Shown here piece after piece: positions 13,160 through 25,434 of a stretch of DNA of 64,000 nucleotides. The notes beneath the pieces are model-generated. The model did not search any database, was not told the DNA's origin, and saw nothing but the letters and a program-made list of their open reading frames with translations. The DNA comes from Lunularia cruciata (lineage: Eukaryota > Streptophyta > Marchantiopsida > Lunulariales > Lunulariaceae). Position numbers and translations under genes: made by a program. The DNA is taken from assembly GCA_948567375.1 (NCBI GenBank), contig OX419757.1:67153836-67217835 (forward strand), given 5' to 3'. The stretch's first letter is position 1; each line of letters begins with the position of its first letter.

Positions 13160-13584
13160 CAGAGTTTCAGAAAAAAACTTCAAGAGAGAGTTGAAGTCTC
13201 TTGCTTTCCTTCGTGTCAATAATAATTACCTCGTAGGTTGCCAAACCTCAAGGTAGTGGAAAGTTTCGGAGATAAACTCCAGGAAATCTTGGAGAGTTGA
13301 AGTCTCTTGCTTTCCGACGTGTCAATAATATTTACCTCGCAGGTTGTATCCCGAACAAACTTACTCGTTTGCCAAACCTGACAGGGGTGGATTTTTCCAA
13401 CAATCAATTCTGCAGGATCCCAGGATCATTCTACCTGATTAACTCTTTCGCAAGATTCTTCTCTAAGAGCTTCAAAAGTAAACATCCCTCCTCGGACCTC
13501 AACTCTTGGGAGCACCATAAGGCTCCACCTTCACCTGTCATTGAAATGTCGGATCATTTACTCACATCGATATGTTACATCTGA
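13160..13584 (+). pseudogene. Leucine-rich-repeat protein relic
   Basis: The frame around 13270-13440 reads two consecutive plant-type leucine-rich repeats: a Leu-Gly-Glu-Leu-Lys-Ser-Leu strand with Asn-Asn and Gly-Cys-Ile-Pro, then Leu-Pro-Asn-Leu followed by Val-Asp-Phe-Ser-Asn-Asn and Ile-Pro-Gly-Ser. That matches the extracellular LxxLxxLxxNxLxGxIP repeat of receptor-like proteins and kinases or polygalacturonase inhibitors. An ATG-initiated frame covers 13297-13584 (95 codons), and its tail leaves the repeat pattern. The first repeat is also present, shortened, at 13184-13260, where the stretch equivalent to the Ile-Pro-Asn-Lys-Leu block is missing and the frame closes at a TAG. No signal peptide, transmembrane segment or kinase domain is seen, so this is a fragment. 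Which LRR subfamily it came from cannot be told. Confidence 0.65.
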
Positions 13585-13599
13585 ATTTATCTCCCTAGA

Positions 13600-16200
13600 A
13601 CCAAATATATAGCACTAGGAATTGCATTCAGCGCTGGGAACCCGCAACAAGCAAAGAACTCTGCTTGTAGAATATTGATGTTCTTCTCAAGTACATCCAG
13701 TGACATCCTCCAATGTGGCTTATGAAGAAGACACAAGCTGGCTTTTCACATGGACACGTGGTGTAAGATAGGATGACAAGGATATCATATCACAAAAATC
13801 ATATGATGACAAAGACACCCGCCTGGCAAGGATGGAACCTTGCAAGGATAGAAGTGGCCTATGCCTTCTAAGTTTAATGTTCATCAATGTTGCTATTTTT
13901 AATCTTAGGATAATGGTATTCTAGAAATAAAATATGGATAATTTTATGTTTTAAATTTTGAATATTATTTACAATATTTTATTTTATTTTTAACTTACAA
14001 TTTTCTTTAATTGATAATATTTTGAAAACTCACAGAAGATTGCCTTAAAAAATAAAAACCTAAAAACTAATAAATATGTCCTACTGATTTTATCTTAAAT
14101 AATATTAGTGACATTGACCAGATACAAATAACAAAAATAGAATTTATGGAATATTTATAGGCAATGCAAGGATACCCGTCAAAAGTTTTCACAACACCCA
14201 TACAAAAATATCAAGAAAAGGAAACATATATTAAACAATTTAGGGGTCCTCAACCACCTTTTGGGTCATTTCCCATGTATGAGTGGGAAATTTAAAATTT
14301 ATGGGCCAAAATTTTATGTGAGAACTTCTTACTAATATTAATAACATGGAAATAAGTAGAGAGTGTAACAGGCAAGATCATTACATTTCTATTGAAATTC
14401 AAATTAATCCTACTCACATCTCCATGGTTCTTGATGATTTTCAAAATGATATAATCCTTCATCTAGTTACTTTGTTAAAAGTGTGATTCACTATTTGCGT
14501 TGCTTTGGAACTAATCCATGGTTCCGTGTGGTCAACTAGGCAAATCTGTGGAAGTATGCTCAAAGTGAGAATAGAGTGAGAGTAGAGTTGTTAAAATCCC
14601 AATAGAAATTTTGGCACCAAGAAAACCATGATGTAACTTCTTTGTGCCAGAATTTTGAGAGAGTGGGAAGAGAATGTAAGTGCAAAGGCTTTGCAATGAG
14701 AATTTGAGTATGAGTTTGATAGCAAATATAGAGAGCACACCGCCTCCTGAATTGGGAGTTTTTTCCGCCCACCTTAGTCGTTGTTGTTGTGATCCTATTG
14801 TAGATTCTCTTGATTTCATTCTACCTCATGTAAAATTCAAGGAACTCCTAAACATGGTTTCATTGTCCAGACCATCAAGGCTTTCTTCTTCCATAGGTGC
14901 AAATCAAAAGTTGGGGACAAGAAAATGGTTTAGAATGGTTTCCCACCATTATTGTCAAATTTTGGATTATCTTGAGGACCCAAATTAATTTAAATAAATC
15001 CATATAAAAAAACATGTTCGTAAGAGTACCACATTCAACTACATACCACCTACCTTATGAAGTTTCTTGAATCTATGAATAGAGAAAGATTCTATAAACA
15101 TGAGCCCATTACTTGGCATCTGCTCAAAATTGGAATGACAAGTGGATGGGAAAGGCATAATTGAGAAGGAACTCAAACACAATGTTCATTTGCCAATTGA
15201 GTTTAACTACACATTTGTTGAGTAGGTGTTTCTCATTTTTGTGTGCTATTTGGAAAGAGGGAACAAGATATGCTATCAAAAGAGTGGCATTGTCCTCTAT
15301 GATTCAATTCTAGCCAAAGTGCATATCTTTTCAAACAAATAATGTCATGGTATGACCTTGGCATCCCTAAGAAACACCAATACCTAAAGATTGAGCATTT
15401 GCAAAGAACTCTAACTTGCTACATTGAACTCTAACTTGTGACATTCAATATGCACAAAAGCCTTTCTAGAACCTAACACTCACAAAATCACTTACTTCTA
15501 GCAAAATGGATAATTCTCCTCTTGTTGTTGCAGATTGCTTGGCCATTTATGAAATAGATGTCTTTGTCAATCAGGGTCTTTATTCTAGAGGGAAAAGTGT
15601 CTTGTCAACTAATTCCCACATACCCTTAAATCCCTTTTTCACAAAAACTAAAGAGACTAGACATGTAGATGCTATCTGCAAGTATATGCTTGATAAAGAG
15701 ACTAGACATGTAGAATTTCAAACTTTTGCTACAGGTGTTATGACCATTCTTCCAAATGGCAAGCTATTGCTATCCTTCTCCTTCCCTCTTGCGTGTAATT
15801 GGTGCTCTTAATTCCCCCCTAAAGTTTTGATTATTGAATGTCCTTTTTGATTTTTTACATGTCAAAAATATTACTAAGGATTCAGGTCTAGGGTGCTTTC
15901 CACTTTACAATATTATTGAGGCTTATGCTCGTGAAAGTTTAACTTTTGTTAATGTATTCAGGTTCAGAAGTAAGAGCACTCTCAAGTTGAAGAACATTTT
16001 GAAGTGCATTCAAGTATAAACTTATTTTAAAATTCTGAGAAAGCATCTTCTTAATTTTAGAGAATGATTATGTATGCTATATGATAGTAGATGAAAGAAG
16101 AAGATGCTTAGAGCACTATGCAACATAACTAAAAAATTTTATAGTATGTTATTTATAGTGGAAAGTTATGATTAAAATAAATATAGGTAGAGTAGCATTG
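13600..16200. other. AT-rich interval with one short unassigned frame
   Basis: No recognised element. The plus frame 15506-15811 (101 codons) contains a 45-bp internal duplication: the words AAAGAGACTAGACATGTAGA start at 15650 and 15695, giving a repeated Lys-Glu-Thr-Arg-His-Val in the peptide. It has no motif I know. The frames at 14532-14988 overlap one another on both strands and are not convincing. Confidence 0.35.
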
Positions 16201-16204
16201 CTTT

Positions 16205-16388
16205 ACGTTAAGATAGACTTTTCATTTTTAGGATGACAATGTACAATGACAAGGATGGAAAGACTGTCATTAAGCCGTACAAGGGAGAGATGAAAAAGGT
16301 AAAATGGGTCTAAGCCCCAATAGAGTCTACATGAGAAATCTGCCCTACTGCACCTAAGATGTCCGAGCTATGCAAGTTGTGTGGTCTA
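16205..16388 (-). mobile_element. 5'-truncated LINE-like 3' end
   Basis: Read on the minus strand, this interval matches the end of the LINE-like open reading frame and 3' untranslated region at 36500-36680: the coding phrase Tyr-Leu-His-(Ser)-Ser-Asp-Ile-Leu-Gly-Ala, then the block with CTATTGGGGC and CCATTTTACC, then TCTCCCTTGTA. Homology stops at about 16388 on the 5' side. Copies that share only the 3' end are the usual outcome of incomplete LINE reverse transcription. A third copy lies at about 41300-41475, also on the minus strand. Confidence 0.65.
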
Positions 16389-18140
16389 CAGATATCTAAA
16401 GATATCTTGGTGCTTCTTCCAAGTTTGGCCATTGCACTTCTTTCAAAATAATGGATATTATTGCATGCATGACTCTAACAAAAAAGTTACAAGAAGTTCC
16501 CACATTGACACCCGATATAATCAAGCCTGAACATGTTGGCCTTATTCCCATGATATCCAAATCAGTCAAGAGCTAAGGCCACTTGTATCCAAACCAGGTC
16601 TGAACCTTCCCTTTTTTGTTCTTTTCAAACACAAGATGATCTTTAATAAGATCTACCAATACATGTAATAAATCTCTATCCATGCAATTTGATTGTTTAA
16701 ATGAGGCAGGGTCAAAGCTCTGTAAAATGCTTGGTCACTAATTCCATACTTTGAGGTATATGAATTCTCTCTTGGAGGAATCCCACTCCCCTTGTGTCCT
16801 TGTCCTCATCATCACTCTTCTAAACTTAATCCCAAGAATCCCTACCAAGATTAAATTCAGATTTATTACATTCAGCCAAGCAATCTCATCGCAATAACTT
16901 TTCAATGTGCTTGGTGATGAGCTTCCTAAGACTAATCTTGGCATCTTTGATATTGCAAGTAAGCTTGCTTTCTCTTGGTTACTCAAATCTCCTTGACCTT
17001 GTTGAACTCTAGGATGAGAGCTATCAATGATAAGTTGAATCATCTTTATCTCCAATATGCAAGAATGTATCTTTTATTAGGAGCAAAAGTAAATATTTCT
17101 TCACCTACTCTTGTAACTCTAGGAAGTTGAAAACAAACGTTTAGAGATGGTCCTTGATGAAGAAATTGGATCTCAAAATATGTTTGCACTAAGAAGGGAG
17201 TTTTGTGCAAAGGACACACCTAAGTTAGGAGCCAACCACCAACAAGCATTTCACTCCCAAGAATTTATAGTTCCTAATGTTTAGTTCCAATTAATTCCTC
17301 CTATACTATTTTCTCAAGGCTTAGAGGATATTATGCATGCAAAAGAGGAGGAGAGTCAAACCCCATCATATTCAAAGTTTCACTCATTGTCAAGACTACA
17401 TTGTTAGGAGTTTCCATCTCAACCAAGTACACAAACAAAAGAAGAACCTTGTACTAGAGAAGGAGTTCAAAAAAAGGAGGGGAGCAACGAAGGATAAGGA
17501 TAGAGAATAGGAGAGTGATTCAACACAAAGAAAAAATTATCATGACATTTGTAGCACCAAAACTAGTTTGCTTGGATGCTGGAGTGGTAGTGTTAGCAAT
17601 CATAGTTATTTTGGTAGTTGCTCATGGACTACTTGATGGTGGCCACATTTCATGTTAGCACTATTGGCTATTGTGGGACCCACTATAACTTGCACCAATT
17701 GCACTATTAGATGTGTTGTCAAACGGTGCCATTAGGGATAGAGACCTATGTTAAGTAGAGGGGTATACTTTTGAAGTGCAATTATAGAGAGCTTACTTCT
17801 TTAATGTTGAGCTTTTGAGTTCTTGGCTATGATGGACAGAGACCAACAAGCATCACTTGGAGTATCATAGCTAGAGTGGGTGTGGTTTGATTGTAATTAG
17901 TGCCCAATTGTTGGCAAATTGCTGAATGGAGGATCAAGTATAGATCTAATTTGAATGTGATTCTAGTGGAAGAATGAATTGATTACATCAAATCATTCAC
18001 TCGAATTGAGTAGATTCAAATGTCATGACAATTGTTGTGCTTATATACATTGCTACACAATATAATTGCTATCAACATCATACACTATAGAAGCACAACT
18101 CACACATAAGTCATATATGAACTCTAAAGTACCATAATTG
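16389..18140. other. AT-rich interval, no recognised gene
   Basis: The longest frame (16738-17055, minus, 105 codons) has no recognisable motif. No LTR or terminal inverted repeat could be defined. Confidence 0.35.
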
Positions 18141-18149
18141 CCTCCCAAG

Positions 18150-19620
18150 TTGGCAATTAGACCCCTCTAACTCTAGATAGCCATCTACTCCAAGTATGTG
18201 ATCTGCTCTATGGTGGACAAATACCATATGCCATCCTCTCAGAGAACTATCACACACCAACTTAATAACTATTGGAAGAGCCACATAACATATACCACAA
18301 GTTTGCATGTACAAGTGCCAAGCTTGGATCCATAGTGCAATCAATGTTTGGGAGGTGACATGGTGCACATGCCCTTCCAAACAACACCATCATGTCCTTC
18401 TAACACGAGAACTCTAGAAGGCTAAACCTCACATACTCTCAAGATAGTGTGGGCTATAGTAACATCATGTGTTGTTGGTGTTGTCTATCATAGATATACA
18501 TAGTCACTTGGATGAAATTGATAGATCAAAGGTCTATAGCCTCCTCCTCAAATAGTAGCATAACATAAGGTATCCCTATGTTGAGTAATTGCTAAGTTTG
18601 AAAAGGCCATCAATATCACTCTTTGAAAGATCTCTACTTGTTGAGAATGTGCACTCGCCCATATGTTTGGATCATCCAAGTCCAAAACTACAATAGCATC
18701 ATGAAAAATGGCAATAGGTAAATCTGGATCTCATCCATAAAGTTGAAAGTAAGTAGAGAAGGATGCTAAGGAGGCTTGCTGGCTGAATTGATAGCCCATG
18801 GCCAACCAAGGTAATTAGAGATCCCAATCTCCCAAATGACCTCTCTGTAAACCATACTTATGCAATCATCTCTTCATCATCTGAACCACTCTCTTTGCTA
18901 AGCCATCTGCCTCAATGTGATATCAAAAGGTAATATGCTATCAAGAGGTAATATAATGATGAATACAGGACTTGTCACACAAGACCTGAAACTCCTCCAA
19001 GAGCGTTGTAGCTTGATCAGTCAAACCCTTAGCTAGTACACCAAAATGACTAAGAACTTGATCCAAGAACAAGTAAGTCATCCCTTCATTAGACTTGTCA
19101 AGAAGTGTCACCAACTCAATCCACTTGGAGAAGTGCTCCACTATAACCAAAACATACCGATCATATCTCATAGTCAATGGTAAAGGTCCAACAAAGTCCA
19201 AAATCCAATAGTAACCCAATCCCATGATATATAATGGGTGTAACAATGGTGTAAGAGCATTAAATGATGCTCTAACTCACTCAAAAACCACACATCTAGC
19301 AACAAACTGCTGTACATTGGTCTATATGCAGTGCCACCAATAGTAGCTCTAGAGTAAGCTATATGTATCTTGTACTCCAAAATTTCCTAGCTCCTCATGA
19401 GCATGACGTACCAATGAGATGGAAGTGGTATTACTTGCACTCTACCATCCTCCAATACACAAAGAAGATGTCTGCCCTCCAATCTAAACCATTTGGCCTG
19501 TTGAAGGACATGATCTCTCTCCTTGGCACCAACTATAGCCCCCACAACACCAATGCAAAGATAATCCATCATGAATGATTTGCTAACTTGTACCAGATCT
19601 CCACCCTTTGGATCTGTGAC
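18150..19620 (-). pseudogene. Ty3/Gypsy integrase with PHD-finger-like tail (family B)
   Basis: Translating the minus strand across several frameshifts and stops gives, in order, the end of a protease/RNase H linker, a region where the integrase zinc-binding domain should be (19300-19480, badly decayed), the integrase catalytic core, and a C-terminal extension. In the core (19246 down to about 18900) the phrases Gly-Leu-Gly-Tyr, Leu-Asp-Phe-Val-Gly-Pro-Leu-Pro, His-Phe-Ser-Lys-Trp-Ile-Glu-Leu, Phe-Gly-Val and Leu-Thr-Asp-Gln are typical of Ty3/Gypsy integrases; the first two catalytic Asp are present. Further on, Leu-Pro-Trp-Leu-Ala-Met-Gly-Tyr is readable near 18800. The tail (about 18370-18160) contains Cys-x2-His near its start, Met-Leu-Cys-Gly, and, after a frameshift, Val-Cys-Asp-Ser-Ser-Leu-Arg-Gly-Trp-His-Met, which resembles the CD-x-C-x-RGWH-x2-C core of a PHD finger with two Cys lost. 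No reverse transcriptase or LTR is found with it. It is a different family from the chromoviruses elsewhere in the window. Confidence 0.7.
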
Positions 19621-19659
19621 CTATGAGCCATCTTGTCTCTCATCTAATGGCTATTAAGA

Positions 19660-19950
19660 TAGCACACCATAGACTAAGAAAGCAAGGAACCCCAACTCGT
19701 TCACACTCCTCCAAGGCTAGAACTCCAAGGCACCTCCAAGACTCAAGATATTGTTCACTATAGAACTCAATGAGGGAGATAGTTGGAAATGAAAGGATGA
19801 TCAGTACCTCCTCACCCCTAGCTTATATAATTGTGAACAAGTTACACACCAAATTTACTAATTACCAAATTAACTCAAGTTACTAGGCTAAAAGTCACAT
19901 AAAGTCAAAAAGTCTAAAGGAATATCCAAGCACGTGGGAATATAAGAAAT
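19660..19950 (+). repeat. Dispersed repeat, copy 1 (partner at 49640)
   Basis: This ~290-bp segment is repeated in the same orientation at 49640-49915. Shared words include CACTCCTCCAAGGCTA, CTCAATGAG, GGATGATSAGTACCTCCTC, a TATA-like CTTATATA / TTTATATA, and AACTCAAGTTACTAGGCTAA. The TATA-like box followed by a short AT-rich run suggests part of an LTR, but TG...CA ends and a primer site could not be found. Confidence 0.75.
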
Positions 19951-21235
19951 CACATTTAATACTTCTTGGTTGATATTAGATTTTATTTCCTATTTAACCA
20001 TATTAAAAAATTATGATATCTTTTACTTATATATTACTAAACTTAGCTAATTATAACTCTTTAATGTCACCAAAATAATTCTAAAGATTATTGTATACCT
20101 TGGAGTGTTATAGGCATGATAACCCACTATCAATCAAAAAATGGTATACTTGCAAGAAAAAATTATTCCCTCAAGGATATATGTTTGTAATGGCTAGGAT
20201 CTGAAGAGAAGTATCACATTCAATAGTTTCTTTATTTTTACCTATTTAACCAAAAGTAATTCTTGCCAAAAGAAGGTAGTATCACCAATTGTGGTGCACT
20301 AAGGCAAATGGAAAATTGAATGATCACTTTCACTAAGAATAAATTCCATCTATTTATTGAAGGTGATGATTCAGCCAACTCCAAAGGAGCTTTTTCATTA
20401 CAAAGACATTCAACTCCAAAGATTGTATTCTACCCTTCCCAAAAGTCATAACTTTGAAAGCACTTTGTATTGATAATAGGACTTTGCTTTTTGATTCTAT
20501 GGTACTTTCAACATTATAGTTCATTGCTGATCCGTCTAGGCATTGCTCTGTTCTTTCAAAAGACTCAAGGATACCAAACCCTAACCACAAGTAGAAATAG
20601 TCACTCCCACTCAAGCACTTAGGTTCCTACTAGAAAGTTCCTCGCCACTTCTCATCATAGGTATACAATCAATTGGAATTTAAGAAAAAGCAACAAAAAG
20701 ATTGTGGCCCAAAGAGATTTTGACCCTTTTTCTTTATTCATGATCAAAGGACTAAATGAATTATTTACTCTTGGTTGAAACCTCAGGTAGTGTCTTTCTA
20801 CTTTAAGCCAAACAAATCTAATTATTGAAGAATGCCAAAGATATGCTTGGTTCATCCTCATTATACATTGATAATCTTATCTTTGTCTTATCCTATCTAC
20901 TTGTGTGTAAGTTAATTAGGTGCCTTACTTATGTTAGAGAAGGTATCCATTCTTCTCCAAAAATAAGCAAATAGTTTGTTACCTTTGGAATTACTACTTC
21001 AAAGGTTCTATAACTGCAAATGTCTAGAATTATGAAGGTCTCTGGACAGCTTCCTACTCCAAAGATCCTACAATTACAAAGAACTTCTTCAGTGAAGGTC
21101 CTTTGGCATAAGGTAACATTGCAAAGAACTACCTTTGCCTTTACAAATCCTTATAAGGAGCCCAATTCTCTCCTTATAACTTGCTAGTTCTAAGAGATAG
21201 GCATTGTAGGTCTCAATGAACTTCTTATCTATTGT
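19951..21235. other. AT-rich interval, no recognised gene
   Basis: Frames at 20354-20614 and 20655-20861 (minus) carry no motif I know. They may be the far 3' part of the decayed frame annotated at 21240-22760, but continuity could not be shown. Confidence 0.35.
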
Positions 21236-21239
21236 GTTC

Positions 21240-22760
21240 CCTAAGTCTGATTGCTAGCTGGTTCATCTTTTCATCTTTGTATGTTTTCTCCTCTAGCTTG
21301 TGGACCTACAATGTAAGCTCATGTAGCTTCATCTTCATTACCCTTCCTTGAGCTACTTCCTCCAACCTTACTACAACCTGATCTCAAGCTTCATCCAAGT
21401 GCTTTAGTATCTTTGTCTTCTCTTCCTCCAAGTGGTTGTTCAAGGTCTCCACTTCCCTTTCATGCCTCTAGCATTCAAGATTGATTGGCTACCCTCTCTT
21501 CCTTCTCCTCAGTGAGTTCTCTGGCTACACCTTCAAGTTTTGTTACCTCCTTCTTTTTATATTCAGTCATATGTACTTCTAAGGCAACTACTTTGATCTT
21601 AGCACTCTCCAACTCACACTAAATACTTACCACTTCTTTATCTCTTGCCTTCAATTGCTCTTCATACCATTTTTGCTTTTGCTTATGTTCCAACCAAGGG
21701 CTCTCAAATCTCCATATAGCCTTTGAATGTCTTCTTCATATTGGTTGTGGTCTATAGGAAGGGAGGTATTCTGGTGCTTTACTTCATAGTTTTCTTGCAT
21801 GAGTGTATTCACACTCCTCCTTGTATAAATTTTGTCTCTTCTCTATCTCCTCCTTCCACTTGTCTTGCTTTGCCTTCTTGATATAGATTCCTATATATAG
21901 CCTTCATACAAGTGAAGTGTAATCAAATGCATCTAGGTATACATCTTGGTATTAGGAAGAATAGTCTTCATTATCTATAAGGCCAAACCGACCAAATAGA
22001 TTGGCCCCTTTGGTGATTTTTGGTCTCTTTTTTTTAGTCATTCCCTCCCCTACTTTGGTATGCACTATGCTTGGAAAGTCTCATCTTCTCCTTCAACATT
22101 TATCCCTCCCTTGGCTTCTTGTTTTAGTCCTTTAGCCTCATATTACCCTTCACTCAAGAGTTCCTCTTTTGGTCTCCCTTTGGCCTCCACTTATTTTCCT
22201 TTGGGGTTTTTTGCTTCTTGGGTACGATTAGGATGTTCTTTGGACCAACATGATCTTTGGTCTGATCTTCTACTTGGTTTTCTATCGCACTTTGGGATTT
22301 GGGATAGACTTCACATCTTAGTGGTACTTCCTTCCTTTGGTTCCCAACATAGATCTTTGCAAGGTGAAATGGCTTCTTTTTCATCTTGATCTTTGTCTTT
22401 GGAATCTTCTACCTCCTCCTTCAAAGATATATCTATAATTTGAGGATTCTTTCTCTATCTCTAGCTGGGTTTTGATAACATGATGGATTATTCCTTTTCT
22501 TCTTTATCTTGAAAATGGTGGTGATCCCTTCTTGGTCCATTAGCACAAACCTTCCAATTGAGGCATACTTTGCATCTACATTTTTGTACTTTTTAATGAT
22601 TGACCGACCTTTGGGTTGCAAGGTGAAGTACACCATTGGATAAAAGTGGATAGGGAACTTCATGTGCTCTTCCTTTGTTAATAAGTTGAGCCACATGTAG
22701 AAGTGTGTGGTAGAGGGAGCTAGGTAAGTCCCTCTTACATATTCCTCAATGCTTTGCACA
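21240..22760 (-). pseudogene. Decayed coiled-coil reading frame, gag-like in character
   Basis: The minus strand opens with a 108-codon frame (22759-22433) containing a Trp/Tyr-rich stretch and a Lys-Lys-Lys-Arg basic run, and then continues through stops and frameshifts into a clear coiled-coil stretch at about 21660-21300: repeated Glu/Lys/Leu/Val heptads such as Leu-Lys-Ala-Arg-Asp-Lys-Glu, Glu-Leu-Thr-Glu-Glu-Lys-Glu-Glu and Leu-Asn-Asn-His-Leu-Glu-Glu-Glu. Stops inside the coil are TAG or TGA at positions where Gln or Arg would keep the heptad. No zinc knuckle, protease or polymerase follows. I do not recognise the family. A retroelement first frame is the likeliest source given the repeat-rich surroundings. 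Confidence 0.45.
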
Positions 22761-23871
22761 TGCTTCTTACCTGCACGTAGAACATGTTGCCCAATTGACT
22801 AGCTTCCCTTGATACATGTATTCAAAGAAGATTTCCGTATTGTTCTTGAGGTAGGTCATCCTCTTTGTTCAAAAAATTTCATTATCACCTCCAAAATATC
22901 TCTTTATGTTGGGTCCTTATAATTGCCTGCCCTCTAACCATGTCAATGGATCTCTTCTCTCCAAAGGACACACCAATTCAATTATTAAGCTCCTCGTTTA
23001 GGGGCCCAAATTTCATATTTAGAGTCATGCCTATAGGTGATCTTGCATCTACATTGAGGAATTCCTCCAAATCTCCTTGGTCTAGGGAAAGGGATTTCCT
23101 ATTAGATCCCTTATCATTCTATCCTTTCTTCCTTTCATCTCATGGATGATCTCAAAATCACTCAACTCCTAATTCCAGAGCAAGAAGGAAAGATGCTTGC
23201 TTTGGACCAATTTAATCCTATAAATTGCCAAGTTTTCCATTTCTGAGGTATAAAAGATTGCCTCAAGCATCATTTGGACAAACACTATGTTTCCTATCTA
23301 GTGGAAAGGTCAAAAACACACAACTACAAAAGATGGTGATAAACTATTAAGAACTATGAAGATCTAGATTGCTACTTGCTCTTCAGCTTTGAGACTAAAA
23401 TTTTTGGAAAAAAATGAAATTGCTCTAAGTGCACTTGATTTTATAGCCATAGTTTTTCAATCAATGGGTTAGCAATCACTCTACACACATGTTAGTCCTT
23501 TGGTGGATGCAAATGTCTTTGATAGCAGTTCATTATCCAAGTGGCAGCACATTCAAATTAATGTACAAGTTTGGTCCAAAGGTCCTTCATACTTGATTTC
23601 TTTGCCACCAACCACCCTTTGAACTTGACTCCTTTGGCATTTGTCCTTTGGATTGCCTTTGGCTTCATACTTATTCCCCCTTGTACTATAGCATGTAATG
23701 GTACAAAGTGAACAAGTAGTTATACTACCATATCCCAACTAAAAGGTTTCTCTCCCTACAAGAGCAATTATCCTACCATATCATTAAAAAAAGAAAAAAA
23801 CACACACCTTTTGAAAAGAAGTGAGTACCACAATAGGTGTCTAAAACAAAATTTTGATGCATATTGTTCTA
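22761..23871. other. No recognised gene
   Basis: Short frames only. The minus frame 23553-23738 is Cys-rich at its start but matches nothing known to me. The interval lies between the decayed coiled-coil frame and the truncated 3' end of chromovirus copy A1. Confidence 0.35.
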
Positions 23872-23989
23872 ACGATTCTGAGCAACAAGGAAAAGAGCTT
23901 TGGCTTGTTGGAGGGATGAAGATATGGTGGTCAAGAAGGTAGAACTATGAGGGACATGAGATGGAGGAGGAGCAACAAAGAATTTGGAA

Positions 23990-24680
23990 CAAGAGTGTCT
24001 TGGCCAAAATCAAGGAAGAAAGGGGAGAATCTGGTGCTTACTTGTTTGGAATTATTTTATGTAAACTCAACAACTACAAAATAATCATCCCAATTGGTAT
24101 GGAGAATGTTGATAAAGGTATGAAGCATATCCTTCAAGGTGCAATTTGCACATTTGGTTCTTTAATCAGTTTGAGGATGATATTCCATGGACAAAGTAAA
24201 CTTGGTGCCAAGTATTTGGAATAGTGCTTGCCAAAATTTTCCAATGAAGCAATGATCACGGTCATAGATGAGTACACAAGGCATCCTATGATGCTTGAAG
24301 TCATTGTTGAAGTAGATCTGTGCTCGTGCCCATGTTGGAACATCCACAATATCAAAGGTTGGTGCCAAATGGATTTGCTTACTAAGCTTATCCACAAACA
24401 CCATGATTTTTGTGTTACCTTGCTTTGTCTTGGGCAAGGAAGTGATGAGATCTAAGCTCATATGTTTTTATCAAGTAGATGGAATATGGAGTGGTTGAAG
24501 GAGTCCACTCAGCTTTAAGTTGTTGGCCTTGTTGCTTTGGCAACTCTCACAAGATTGGATAAACTCTTGGACATCTTGTGCCATGTTAGACCACCACCAT
24601 TGGCATTGGAGGATACCCAAGATCTTGTCCACTTCCATGTGACAAGTGATTTGTAAGTCATGGGCTTCTTGAATGCACAC
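23990..24680 (-). pseudogene. A1 integrase relic
   Basis: The first frame (24680-24471) is the zinc-binding region: a Gln-Cys-Gln-Trp-Trp-Trp phrase and the Cys-x2-Cys pair in Ser-Cys-Glu-Ser-Cys-Gln-Ser-Asn-Lys are present, while the expected His-x3-5-His is only partly readable. The second frame (24461-24162) is the catalytic core with Ser-Leu-Asp-Leu-Ile-Thr (first Asp), Tyr-Asp-Arg-Asp (second Asp) and Tyr-His-Pro-Gln-Thr-Asp, where the frame stops before the catalytic Glu. Both frames are separated by a stop and there is no continuous enzyme. Confidence 0.85.
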
Positions 24681-25434
24681 AAGTTGGAGATCACCCTTAG
24701 CTATAACATAGATCTAATTCTCACAAAATAGAAGAATTTCCTTGAAGGAGAAGGTATTGTTCTCCTTGTCATATGTTGTAAGATGACCTTGTACCATTTG
24801 AAAGAAGGAATCTTGTTGTAGAGTTGGAGTTGATTTGGGTTTTGGAGTCAACTGACACAGTCATAATTGCCGATGTGATGAGAGCAAGAGACTTCAAATC
24901 AGGTTGTTATGATAGTGCATTGAAGATAACATGGAATTAACCGAGTTTGTACTCAAGTTTAATGTCAAAAATTGTAGTTTTTTGTCCCATCAATGATATG
25001 TGCTCTTCAAAACTCTTTATGTGCTCCAAACATAATGTTTACAACAAGGGTTTGGGATCGGTTTGCATGATCACTTGTTTCCCTAAGAGATAATGTCTCT
25101 AAACCTTGGTGGCATATACCATTGCTAGTTGTTCTTCAGCAAAGTAATTCATTTCTGTGGTGTTTAGTCAATGAGACACAAAGGCAATGGGATGTAACCT
25201 ATTTGGAAATTCTTGCTGCAACATGACTCCAATGGCAAATTTAGAAGTATCAAAATCAACCACAAAAGGTAGTTGAGGGTCATATGAATGAAGAATGGGT
25301 CTTGAAGACACCATATGTTTCAACTTCTAGAATGCTTCTTTATGCTTGGTAGTCCACCAAAAGCTTGAGTTCTTGCCCAAGAACTCAAGCATCAATGGTG
25401 CTACCCCATGAGCATAGTATTGGATGAACCATCT

